From positions 1 through 47,138 of the forward strand of contig NZ_BARE01000021.1 of NCBI RefSeq assembly GCF_000367345.1: a stretch of 47,138 nt of DNA, in the 5' to 3' direction. A model generated the notes under the pieces. It ran no database searches, was not told the origin of the DNA, and saw only the letters and a list, made by a program, of their open reading frames with translations. Positions within the stretch are counted from its first letter, which is position 1. The number at the start of each line of letters is the position of its first letter. The translations under genes were made by a program, and so were the position numbers. Below are positions 39,729 through 47,002 of the stretch, in pieces. Origin of the DNA: Sphingobium xenophagum NBRC 107872 (GTDB lineage: Bacteria; Pseudomonadota; Alphaproteobacteria; Sphingomonadales; Sphingomonadaceae).

Positions 39729-40493
39729 TCATCCCCCCATCGCGCTTGCAGTATCCTCCAGCGCCAGATCGACCAGCACGCCCATCGCCTCGGCCGCCGC
39801 CGCCGCGTCTCCCGCCGCGATCGCGTCGAACACGCGGACATGGTCGGGGATCGGGTTGCGCGGCAGGGCACGGGCGCGCTGCTTATATTGGGTGGTCCAG
39901 TTGACCGCCGATCCGATGCTGGCGGACAACACCTGAAGCGCATCGTTGCGGGTCGCGTTGAGGATCGCATTGTGAAAATCGCGGTCGGCCGCGCGGCCCA
40001 GCTCGGTCGCCAGCGTATGGCGGCGCATCGCGGCCAGCGCGTCCTTCATGATCTTGATGTCATTCTTGTCGCGCCGCTGCGCCGCCAGCCGGGCGGCGGC
40101 CGGTTCGACGATGGCGCGCAGCTCAAAAAGGTCGCGCACGAACTGGATGTCGGGTTCCCCGGCAAAGGCCCAGCCCAGCACTTCGGGATCAAGCAGGTTC
40201 CAGCGGGTGCGCGGCAACACCCGCGTTCCGGCCTTGGGGCGGCTTTCCACCAATCCCTTGGCTGTCAGCACCTGAATCGCTTCGCGATAGGCGCTGCGCG
40301 ACACGTCCAGTTCCTCGGCAAAGGCGACCTCGCCCGACAGGACATCGCCCGGCGCATATTGGCCAGACAAGATCGCCGTACCCAGCTTGTGCGCGATCGC
40401 CCCGTGCAATCGCCTGCCAGGCCCCCGCGCCACTTTTGCCGAATCCCCATTTTCCGCGGCATGCGCAGTTGTTGACGGCCTGTCCTGTCCCAT
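39729..40493 (-). CDS. GntR-family (FCD) transcriptional regulator of the arabinose locus
   Basis: 254 residues from ATG 40493, which has GGGAGGAG six bases upstream; longer readings lack support. An N-terminal winged helix (about 28-92: 'LGTAILSGQYAPGDVLSGEVAFAEELDVSRSAYREAIQVLTAKGLVESRPKAGTRV') is followed by an all-helical FCD domain (about 115-250). That domain contains the metal/ligand motif D170-x3-H174 in 'ADRDFHNAI', and the next His in 'PDHVRVFDAI'. FCD proteins usually sense small carboxylic acids, so an arabonate or keto-deoxy-arabonate intermediate is a fair guess. It sits between the permease and catabolic genes. Matching operator-like sites lie in every local promoter region, its own included. 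Confidence 0.88.
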   Translation of the reverse strand: MGQDRPSTTAHAAENGDSAKVARGPGRRLHGAIAHKLGTAILSGQYAPGDVLSGEVAFAEELDVSRSAYREAIQVLTAKGLVESRPKAGTRVLPRTRWNLLDPEVLGWAFAGEPDIQFVRDLFELRAIVEPAAARLAAQRRDKNDIKIMKDALAAMRRHTLATELGRAADRDFHNAILNATRNDALQVLSASIGSAVNWTTQYKQRARALPRNPIPDHVRVFDAIAAGDAAAAAEAMGVLVDLALEDTASAMGG

Positions 40494-40570
40494 CCCGGCT
40501 CCTCCCACCTTGCACCTATCAGGCACGGATCGATGTAGAATACAAGCATTGCCATTACCATCTTCCTGTA

Positions 40571-40587
40571 ATATGTCGGAGTAATTG
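40571..40587. promoter_or_regulatory. GntR/FCD operator-like site B
   Basis: AATATGTCGGAGTAATT matches the shared pattern AATTTGTCNGAGTAATT. It lies in the divergent gap between the regulator (78 bases to its ATG) and araD1 (111 bases to its ATG). A TAATAT box (40570-40575) overlaps its left edge. Its position allows autoregulation together with control of the catabolic operon. A nearby small palindrome TGTA-gaa-TACA (40535-40545) is of unknown meaning. Confidence 0.6.
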
Positions 40588-40698
40588 AGAGAGTCATCAC
40601 GCAAGCGCTGCTGCATATCACAGCCGCCCAAGCACATGATCGGCCATCATTCAGGGTCAGCCAGCGCCGCGAATGGCGTGCGGGAGGAGAGTTTTTTC

Positions 40699-41691
40699 AT
40701 GACATTGCGCCTGTTGCAGCATCGTGCCCCCAGCGGCGTCCGCTCCGTCATCGCGGCGCAGGGCGATGCCGCCCATATCGTGCCGGGCTATGCCAGCATC
40801 CGCGCCCTGGCGCTCGACGCAATCGCCCGTAACATCAGCCTGAGCGCCGCGGTCGAAGCGGCGGGCGCGGGCGATGCGATCGACATTGCCGCGGCCTTTG
40901 CAGCGGGCGAATTGCTCGCCCCCATCGACCATGACGATGACGCGCACATCCAGTTGACCGGCACGGGCCTGACCCATCTCGGCTCCGCCGAAGGCCGCGA
41001 CAAGATGCACCGCGAGGCAGCGGCGGCGGAACGGCAGACCGATTCCATGCGCATGTTCCTGGAAGGGCTGGAGGGCGGCAAGCCCGCGCCGGGCGCCGTC
41101 GGCCAGCAGCCCGAATGGTTTTACAAGGGCGACGGGTCGCAACTGGTGGGGCCGGGCGAACCGCTGACCATGCCGGCCTTTGCCAGGGATGGCGGCGAGG
41201 AGCCGGAACTGGCGGGCATCTACATCATCGGTGATGACGGCCAGCCCTATCGGCTCGGCCTGGCGCTGGCCAACGAGTTCAGCGACCATGTGACCGAGCG
41301 GCACAATTATCTGTGGCTCGCCCATTCCAAGCTGCGGCAGGCCGCCCTTGGGCCGGAATTGCTGGTCGGTACCCCGCCTGCACATATCGAGGGTGCCAGC
41401 CGCATCCTGCGCGATGGCGCCACGATCTGGGAAAAACCGTTCCTGTCGGGCGAAGGCAATATGTCGCACAGCTTCGCCAATCTGGAACATCATCATTTCA
41501 AATATGACCTGTTCCGCCGTCCCGGCGACGTCCATGTCCATTTCTTCGGCACGGCGACGCTGTCGTTCAGCGATGGCATCGCGACGCAGGAAGGTGATGT
41601 GTTCGAAATCGCCGCCGCGCCCTTCACCCTGCCCGTGCGCAATGTGTTGCAACGCGCCCGGCCCGTCGAAGTGGTCGTCCAGGCGCTCTGA
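40699..41691 (+). CDS. AraD1/GguC-family (FAH superfamily) L-2-keto-3-deoxyarabonate dehydratase
   Basis: Predicted to dehydrate L-2-keto-3-deoxyarabonate to alpha-ketoglutarate semialdehyde in oxidative L-arabinose catabolism. The 330-residue protein belongs to the fumarylacetoacetase-like fold. Its features fit the AraD1/GguC group: 'PIDHDDDAHIQLTGTGLTHLGSAEGRDKMH', 'GVGQQPEWFYKGDGSQLV'-like 'AVGQQPEWFYKGDG', 'GLALANEFSDHVTERHNYLWLAHSKLR' and 'GEGNMSHSFANLEHHHFKYDLFRRPGDVHVHFFG'. Start ATG 40699 has GGGAGGAGA nine bases upstream. It heads a run of five co-directed genes with small gaps. Group assignment is from memory of the family. Confidence 0.82.
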   Translation: MTLRLLQHRAPSGVRSVIAAQGDAAHIVPGYASIRALALDAIARNISLSAAVEAAGAGDAIDIAAAFAAGELLAPIDHDDDAHIQLTGTGLTHLGSAEGRDKMHREAAAAERQTDSMRMFLEGLEGGKPAPGAVGQQPEWFYKGDGSQLVGPGEPLTMPAFARDGGEEPELAGIYIIGDDGQPYRLGLALANEFSDHVTERHNYLWLAHSKLRQAALGPELLVGTPPAHIEGASRILRDGATIWEKPFLSGEGNMSHSFANLEHHHFKYDLFRRPGDVHVHFFGTATLSFSDGIATQEGDVFEIAAAPFTLPVRNVLQRARPVEVVVQAL

Positions 41692-41696
41692 CCGCC

Positions 41697-42623
41697 ATGG
41701 ACCCGATCCGCATCGCAATCGTGGGCATGGGCAAGATTGCGCGCGACCAGCATGTCCCCGCCATCCGTGGCAATAGCGCCTTCAGCCTGGCCGCGACGGT
41801 CAGCCCGCATGATGCCGGGCTGGACGGGGTGCCGCATCTGGCCAGCCTGGACGCGCTGCTGCATGACGGCCCGGCGGTGGACGCGATAGCGCTCTGCACC
41901 CCGCCGCAGGTCCGCTATGATCTGGCGGCGCAGGCGCTGGGGCGCGGCATCCATATGTTTCTGGAAAAGCCGCCCGGCGCGACGCTGGCCGAAGTCGGCG
42001 CGTTGCAGGCGCAGGCGGACAAGGTGGGCGTTTCCCTGTTCGCGGCCTGGCACAGCCGCTTTGCCGCGGGCGTCGCTCCGGCACGCGCCTGGCTCGCGGA
42101 GCGGAAGATCGACAGCGTGTCGATCGTCTGGCGAGAGGATGTGCGCGTCTGGCATCCGGGGCAGGCGTGGATCTGGCAGCCCGGCGGCCTTGGCGTGTTT
42201 GATCCGGGGATCAACGCGCTCTCGATAGCGACCCACATCCTGCCGCGCCCCTTCTTCCTGAAGGATGCAACGCTGATCCTGCCGGACAATCGCGCCGCCC
42301 CGATCGCGGCTGACCTGCATTTTCGCGACACGGGCGGCGCGCCGATCCACATGGACCTCGACTGGCGGCAGACCGGCCCGCAAAGCTGGGACATTGCCGT
42401 CGAAACCGACGCAGGCACGCTCAAATTGTCGCAGGGCGGCGCGGTGCTGCACCTGCCCGGTTCCACCGACCATGGCGAGGATGTCGAATATCCGGGGCTC
42501 TACAGCCGCTTTGCCGCGCTGATCCGGGGCGGGCGATCGGACGTCGATACCGATCCGCTGCGGCTGGTCGCCGACGCCTTCCTGCGCGGGCGGCGCGAGA
42601 CCACTGACGCATTTCACGATTAA
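41697..42623 (+). CDS. L-arabinose 1-dehydrogenase (Gfo/Idh/MocA family)
   Basis: NAD(P)-dependent oxidation of L-arabinose to its lactone, first step of the oxidative route; cytoplasmic. The 308 residues have a dinucleotide fold with 'IVGMGKIARDQHVPAI' at 8-23, catalytic K91 in 'EKPPGATL' and the sugar-site D169 and N173 in 'GGLGVFDPGINALS'. The pattern 'WREDVRVWHPGQAWIWQPGGLGVFDPGINAL' and the total length closely resemble the Azospirillum brasilense L-arabinose 1-dehydrogenase as I remember it. D-galactose may be a second substrate. It begins five bases after araD1 ends. Confidence 0.88.
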   Translation: MDPIRIAIVGMGKIARDQHVPAIRGNSAFSLAATVSPHDAGLDGVPHLASLDALLHDGPAVDAIALCTPPQVRYDLAAQALGRGIHMFLEKPPGATLAEVGALQAQADKVGVSLFAAWHSRFAAGVAPARAWLAERKIDSVSIVWREDVRVWHPGQAWIWQPGGLGVFDPGINALSIATHILPRPFFLKDATLILPDNRAAPIAADLHFRDTGGAPIHMDLDWRQTGPQSWDIAVETDAGTLKLSQGGAVLHLPGSTDHGEDVEYPGLYSRFAALIRGGRSDVDTDPLRLVADAFLRGRRETTDAFHD

Positions 42624-42642
42624 GATCACAGGAGTGGACGAC

Positions 42643-44205
42643 ATGATCAAAGCCCTGCGCCGCACGACGGCCACGCTGCTACTTTGCGCTACGGCGCTTG
42701 CCACCACCGCCCATGCCGACACGGATGGCAAGCCGACGACCGCGACGATCAACGCCGCCAGCCCCGGCCCGGTCTATGACAAGCGCATCTTCACCCAGTT
42801 TGCCGAACATCTGGGCAACGGCATTTATGGCGGCCTGTGGGTCGGCAATGACAAGACGATCCCCAACACGAACGGCTTCCGCAACGATGTGATTGCGGCG
42901 CTCAGGAACCTGTCCGTGCCTGTCGTGCGCTGGCCCGGCGGCTGCTTTGCCGACGAATATCATTGGCGCGAAGGCATTGGCGGCAAATCCAAGCGCCCGG
43001 TCAAGATCAACACCCATTGGGGCGGCGTGACCGAGCCGAACACGGTCGGCACCCATGAATTTTTCGAGCTGATCCGCCAGATCGGCGCGGAGGCCTATGT
43101 CGCGGGCAATGTCGGCAATGGCACGCCGCAGGAAATGGCCGAATGGGTCGAATATATGACGTCGCCTGCGGGAACGCTGGCCGAAGAACGCGCGAAGAAC
43201 GGGCATAAGGAACCATGGGCCGTTCCCTATTTCGGCGTCGGCAACGAATTGTGGGGCTGTGGCGGCAATATGCGCGCCGAATATGCCGCCGACGTCACCC
43301 GCCGCTACGCCACCTTCATCAAGGCGCCGCGCGGCACGAGGATCATGAAGATCGCGGCAGGCGCCAATTCCGACGATTATAACTGGACCGAGACGATGAT
43401 GAAGATGGCGAGCGGCCAGCTCGACGCGCTGTCGCTCCATTATTACACCATCCCAGGCGCCTGGCCGCCGCGCGCTTCCTCCACTCAGTTTGACGAGACG
43501 GGCTGGGCCAACACATTGGCCGAAGCGCTGCGCATCGACGAATTGATCACCAGGCATAGCGCCATCATGGACAAATATGATCCGGCCAAGAGAATATGGC
43601 TGGCGGTCGATGAATGGGGCACCTGGTATGCCGATGACCCAGGCACCCATCCCGGTTTCCTGCGCCAGCAAAATACGCTGCGCGATGCGCTGGTCGCGTC
43701 GATCCATCTCGACATTTTTGCGCGTCATGCCGACCGGGTGAAGATGACCGCCATCGCCCAGATGGTGAACGTGTTGCAGGCCATGATCCTGACCGATGGC
43801 AGCAAGATGGCGCTGACGCCGACCTATCATGTGTTCGAAATGTACAAGCCCTGGCAGGATGCGACCGTGCTGCCGATCAGCATCGACACACCCTGGTACC
43901 ATAAGGACAAATGGTCGATGCCCGCCGTCAGCGGATCGGCGGTCCGGGGCAAGGATGGGAAGGTGCATGTCGGCCTGTCCAACCTGGACCCCAACCAGCC
44001 CAATAGCGTCACGGTCAAGCTGGACGGGCTGAATGCCGCGAACGTCACCGGCCGCATCCTGACCGCATCAGCGATCAACGCCCACAACACGTTCGACGCG
44101 CCCGACACCGTCAAGCCGGTCGCCTTTACCGGGGCGCAGGTCAGCGGCGACACGCTGAGCGTGACCTTGCCGCCCAAGTCGGTCGTGGTGCTGGAGTTGC
44201 AGTAA
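42643..44205 (+). CDS. Exported alpha-N-arabinofuranosidase, GH51
   Basis: Releases terminal L-arabinofuranose from arabinan, arabinoxylan or arabino-oligosaccharides. The 520 residues start at ATG 42643, with AGGAG eight bases upstream; a GTG at 42634 overlaps that site. A signal peptide (1-25, ending AHA) precedes a GH51 barrel. The acid/base is E202 in 'GVGNELWG' and the nucleophile E324 in 'AVDEWGTWY'. 'VVRWPGGCFADEYHWREGIG' is the family's N-terminal landmark. Many bacterial GH51 enzymes are cytoplasmic, so the signal peptide is notable. A C-terminal beta-sandwich covers about 390-520. Confidence 0.93.
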   Translation: MIKALRRTTATLLLCATALATTAHADTDGKPTTATINAASPGPVYDKRIFTQFAEHLGNGIYGGLWVGNDKTIPNTNGFRNDVIAALRNLSVPVVRWPGGCFADEYHWREGIGGKSKRPVKINTHWGGVTEPNTVGTHEFFELIRQIGAEAYVAGNVGNGTPQEMAEWVEYMTSPAGTLAEERAKNGHKEPWAVPYFGVGNELWGCGGNMRAEYAADVTRRYATFIKAPRGTRIMKIAAGANSDDYNWTETMMKMASGQLDALSLHYYTIPGAWPPRASSTQFDETGWANTLAEALRIDELITRHSAIMDKYDPAKRIWLAVDEWGTWYADDPGTHPGFLRQQNTLRDALVASIHLDIFARHADRVKMTAIAQMVNVLQAMILTDGSKMALTPTYHVFEMYKPWQDATVLPISIDTPWYHKDKWSMPAVSGSAVRGKDGKVHVGLSNLDPNQPNSVTVKLDGLNAANVTGRILTASAINAHNTFDAPDTVKPVAFTGAQVSGDTLSVTLPPKSVVVLELQ

Positions 44206-44215
44206 AGCCTGAAGT

Positions 44216-44249
44216 GCCATGTGCTTCCGCCTGCGCGGGAGCACATGGC
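44216..44249. repeat. 15-bp hairpin between GH51 and GH43 genes
   Basis: gccatgtgcttccgc (44216-44230) pairs with gcgggagcacatggc (44235-44249), with one G-T wobble and a CTGC loop. It starts 10 bases after the GH51 stop and ends 19 bases before the next ATG. There is only a short TTT after it. It may stabilise the upstream message or lower read-through within the operon. Confidence 0.75.
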
Positions 44250-44268
44250 TTTAATTGGAGAGGTCCGC

Positions 44269-45300
44269 ATGAGGCGACCGACGTTCATCGCTTGGCTGGC
44301 GCTTGCCCTTTTGGCGATCCCCGCCAGCGCGCAGCAGCCGTCCCCGCCGCCGCGCGACACGCTCAACAGCCGCCTGACCGGCGACCTGACGCCCACCCAT
44401 GATCCGGTCATCATCCGGCAGGGCGACACCTATCACATATTCAGCACCGGCCATGGCAAGCGGCTGATCGAAACCCGCACGTCGCCTGACCTCATCCACT
44501 GGACCGCCGGCGCGCCGGTCTTTACCGCCCTGCCCGACTGGGCGAAGGCGGCGATCCCCGGCAGCGATGGCATGTGGGCGCCCGACATCAGCTATGTGAA
44601 TGGCCGCTACCGCCTCTATTATTCGGTCTCCACCTTCGGGTCGAACCGATCCGCGATCGGCCTGGCGACCAGCCCGACGCTGGACCCTGGCGCGCCCGAT
44701 TATCATTGGCGGGACGAAGGCATGGTCGTCATGTCGGACAAGGGCGACGACTTCAACGCGATCGACCCCAATTTCATCATCGACCGCGAAGGCCGTCACT
44801 GGCTTTCGCTCGGCAGCTTCTGGACGGGCCTTAAACTGTTCGAACTGGACCCCAAAAGCGGCAAGCCCAAAAACCCCAAGGCCTGGCCCGTCGCCATCGC
44901 CCGGCGTCCGGCCCCGGCGGGTGGTCCGGCCCCGGTCGAAGCGCCCTTCATCATCGACCATGGCGGCTATTATTGGCTGATGGCGTCCTACGACTATTGC
45001 TGCAAGGGCGCCGCCAGCACCTATTACACCGTCATCGGCCGGTCGAAGGCGATTACCGGCCCCTATCTGGGCAAGGATGGCAGTTCGATGCTGGAAGGGG
45101 GCGGCACCATCTTCCTGCGCGCCGACCTGCAGGAACAACAGCGCTTCCGTGGTCCTGGTCATGCGGGCTGGCTGCATGACAGGGATGGCCAGGATTATGT
45201 CGTCTACCACGCCTATGACAAGCAATCGAACGGCGTCCCGACCCTGCGGATCGCGCCGGTCCGCTGGGGCGCGGACGGCTGGCCCCAGGCCGATTATTGA
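44269..45300 (+). CDS. Exported GH43 endo-1,5-alpha-L-arabinanase
   Basis: Cuts the 1,5-linked backbone of arabinan. It has 343 residues from ATG 44269, with GGAGAGG five bases upstream, and a signal peptide 1-22 (ending ASAQ). The five-bladed GH43 propeller shows the general base D45 in 'THDPVII', the pKa-modulating D166 in 'NAIDPNFI' and the acid E224 in 'PVEAPFII'. 'MWAPDISYVNGRYRLYYSVSTFGSNRSAIGLATS' and 'ASYDYCCKG...STYYTVIGRSKAITGPYL' are typical of endo-arabinanases, as is 'GPGHAGW' near the end. It precedes a second GH43 gene by 21 bases. Confidence 0.9.
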   Translation: MRRPTFIAWLALALLAIPASAQQPSPPPRDTLNSRLTGDLTPTHDPVIIRQGDTYHIFSTGHGKRLIETRTSPDLIHWTAGAPVFTALPDWAKAAIPGSDGMWAPDISYVNGRYRLYYSVSTFGSNRSAIGLATSPTLDPGAPDYHWRDEGMVVMSDKGDDFNAIDPNFIIDREGRHWLSLGSFWTGLKLFELDPKSGKPKNPKAWPVAIARRPAPAGGPAPVEAPFIIDHGGYYWLMASYDYCCKGAASTYYTVIGRSKAITGPYLGKDGSSMLEGGGTIFLRADLQEQQRFRGPGHAGWLHDRDGQDYVVYHAYDKQSNGVPTLRIAPVRWGADGWPQADY

Positions 45301-45321
45301 ATACCGACCGGAGAGAAAGAC

Positions 45322-46749
45322 ATGCATTTCACCCTGTCCCGCCGTGGCTTCATCGCCAGCAGCGCCGCCCTGTCCGCCGCGCCGATGATGGCGCGCGCCA
45401 AGGTCGCCGAAGCGCCCGTGGCCGCACCGCAAAACCCGCTCGTCCGCCAGCGCGCCGATGCGCAGATATTTCGCCATGACGATGGCCATTATTACATGAC
45501 CGGGTCAGTCCCCGAATATGACCGGCTGGTGCTGCGCCGGTCAAAGACGATCGCGGGCCTGACCAGCGCAACCGAAACCGTGCTGTGGCGGCATGAAAAG
45601 ACCGGCCCCCTGTCCGGCTTCATCTGGGCGCCCGAACTGCACCGGATCGATGGACAGTGGATCATCTATTTCGCCGCCGGGCCCAGCGGCGGGGGCGAGG
45701 ATGTATTCCGCATCCGCACCTATGCCCTCGTTTGCGACGGGCCTGACCCGATGACCGGCAAATGGAGCCTCCTGGGGCAGTTTCAGGCGCCGTGGGACAG
45801 TTTCAACCTCGATTCGACCAGCTTCGTCCACAAGGGCCAGCGCTATTTCGCCTGGGCGCAGCGTGAGCCGGAGATCGAGACGAACAGTAACCTGTACATA
45901 GCCAAGCTGGAATCCCCGTTGAAGCTGGCCGGCAAGGCGACCCGCCTGACCGTGCCGACGCTCGACTGGGAAATTCGCGGCTACAAGGTCGCCGAAGCGC
46001 CTGCTGTCCTGCACCGCAATGGCCGTCTGTTAATGACCTATTCGGCCAGCGCGACCGACGCGCGCTACTGCCTGGGCATGCTGACCGCGGATGAAGATGC
46101 CGACCTGCTCGACGCGGCCAGCTGGACCAAATCGCCACAGCCGGTTTTCACGACATGCCGGGAAACCAGCGTGTTCGGCCCTGGCCACAACAGTTTCACC
46201 GTGGACGAACAGGGACGCGACATATTGGTCTATCATGGCCGGGACTATGAGGCGATCCAGGGCGATCCGCTGTTCAACCCGGACCGCCATACCCGCGTCC
46301 AGCGGCTCTATTATACCGCCGATGGCATCCCCGATTTCGGTGTGCCGGTAGGCAACGGACCACTGCCGGAGCGCTTTGCGTCAGCCACCAATGCCAAACT
46401 CCTGCTGGCGCATGACGGCCCCCGCCTGATCGCGGGCAACCCCTTGCTGGCCCAGACGCAGTTCCGCCAGACGCCCGGTCGCGCGGGCCAGCAAAGCGTC
46501 ATGCTGTCCCCCATATTGATGCCCGGCCATTATCTGGTCGCGCGCAAGGACGGATCGGTCGCGCTGGAGCCTGACAGCAACAGCGCCGATTTCGACCTGC
46601 GCAGCCAGTTCGTCCGCCTGGCCGATGCGCGGCGGGGCACCATCCGCTTTGCCGCGATCGCCGCGCCGGGCAAGGCGATCGGCGTGGCAGACGGCCAGAT
46701 TCGCCTCGTGCGCAGCCGTGACGCTGCGGCACGCTGGCGTGCGGACTGA
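45322..46749 (+). CDS. Exported GH43 exo-arabinofuranosidase with AbfB-like C-terminal domain
   Basis: Likely removes arabinose units from 1,5-arabino-oligosaccharides made by the neighbouring endo-enzyme. The 475 residues begin with a twin-arginine-type signal 'SRRGFIASSAALSAAPMMARA'. The propeller has D46 ('RADAQIF'), D163 ('NLDSTSF') and E224 ('VAEAPAVL'), and 'ARYCLGMLTADEDADLLDAASWTKSPQPVF', which is typical of the exo-acting GH43 subgroup. From about 370 the protein resembles an AbfB/CBM42-like arabinose-binding beta-trefoil ('QQSVMLSPILMPGHYLVARKDGSVALEPDSNSADFDLRSQFVRL'), possibly incomplete. GGAGAG precedes the ATG. Sub-family and binding domain are inferred. Confidence 0.87.
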   Translation: MHFTLSRRGFIASSAALSAAPMMARAKVAEAPVAAPQNPLVRQRADAQIFRHDDGHYYMTGSVPEYDRLVLRRSKTIAGLTSATETVLWRHEKTGPLSGFIWAPELHRIDGQWIIYFAAGPSGGGEDVFRIRTYALVCDGPDPMTGKWSLLGQFQAPWDSFNLDSTSFVHKGQRYFAWAQREPEIETNSNLYIAKLESPLKLAGKATRLTVPTLDWEIRGYKVAEAPAVLHRNGRLLMTYSASATDARYCLGMLTADEDADLLDAASWTKSPQPVFTTCRETSVFGPGHNSFTVDEQGRDILVYHGRDYEAIQGDPLFNPDRHTRVQRLYYTADGIPDFGVPVGNGPLPERFASATNAKLLLAHDGPRLIAGNPLLAQTQFRQTPGRAGQQSVMLSPILMPGHYLVARKDGSVALEPDSNSADFDLRSQFVRLADARRGTIRFAAIAAPGKAIGVADGQIRLVRSRDAAARWRAD

Positions 46750-46755
46750 CGTCAA

Positions 46756-46800
46756 CCGATATGCTCCGACAAATAGGCAATGTCGGATCTTGCATATCGG
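46756..46800. terminator. Hairpin after the second GH43 gene, overlapping operator-like site C
   Basis: ccgatatgc (46756-46764) pairs with gcatatcgg (46792-46800), and tccgac (46765-46770) with gtcgga (46782-46787), leaving a 4-base bulge. The structure begins seven bases after the stop codon, but no T-run follows. The left arm reads TATTTGTCGGAGCATAT on the minus strand (46759-46775), close to the locus operator pattern. Its role as terminator or as operator is uncertain. Confidence 0.5.
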
Positions 46801-46920
46801 CGGGCCGCCAGCCCCCCGCCAGACCCGTTTCCGGCCGGACTATCCTTGAATATCCGGTACTTTTTGATGCAGCAATAATGTCACGCCCCGCCATCATGCG
46901 GCCCCACCAGAAAATTTCGC

Positions 46921-46949
46921 TTGCACTCCATTTGTCTGAGCAATAATTA
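46921..46949 (+). promoter_or_regulatory. Promoter of the truncated exported gene
   Basis: TTGCAC (46921-46926) and TAATTA (46944-46949) are 17 bp apart, giving a leader of about 46 bases to ATG 47003. Operator-like site D fills the spacer, and site E covers the -10 and start region. The arrangement suggests tight repression. Confidence 0.6.
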
Positions 46950-46961
46950 GTCCGAGTAATT
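46929..46961. promoter_or_regulatory. Tandem GntR/FCD operator-like sites D and E
   Basis: Site D is CATTTGTCTGAGCAATA (46929-46945) and site E is AATTAGTCCGAGTAATT (46945-46961). Both fit AATTTGTCNGAGTAATT, and their centres are 16 bp apart, about one and a half helical turns. They overlap the promoter of the gene at the right edge, linking it to the arabinose regulon. Confidence 0.6.
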
Positions 46962-47002
46962 CAGGGCATGGCGAATGGGCCAGCCATAGGGGAGGACTTG
47001 AA

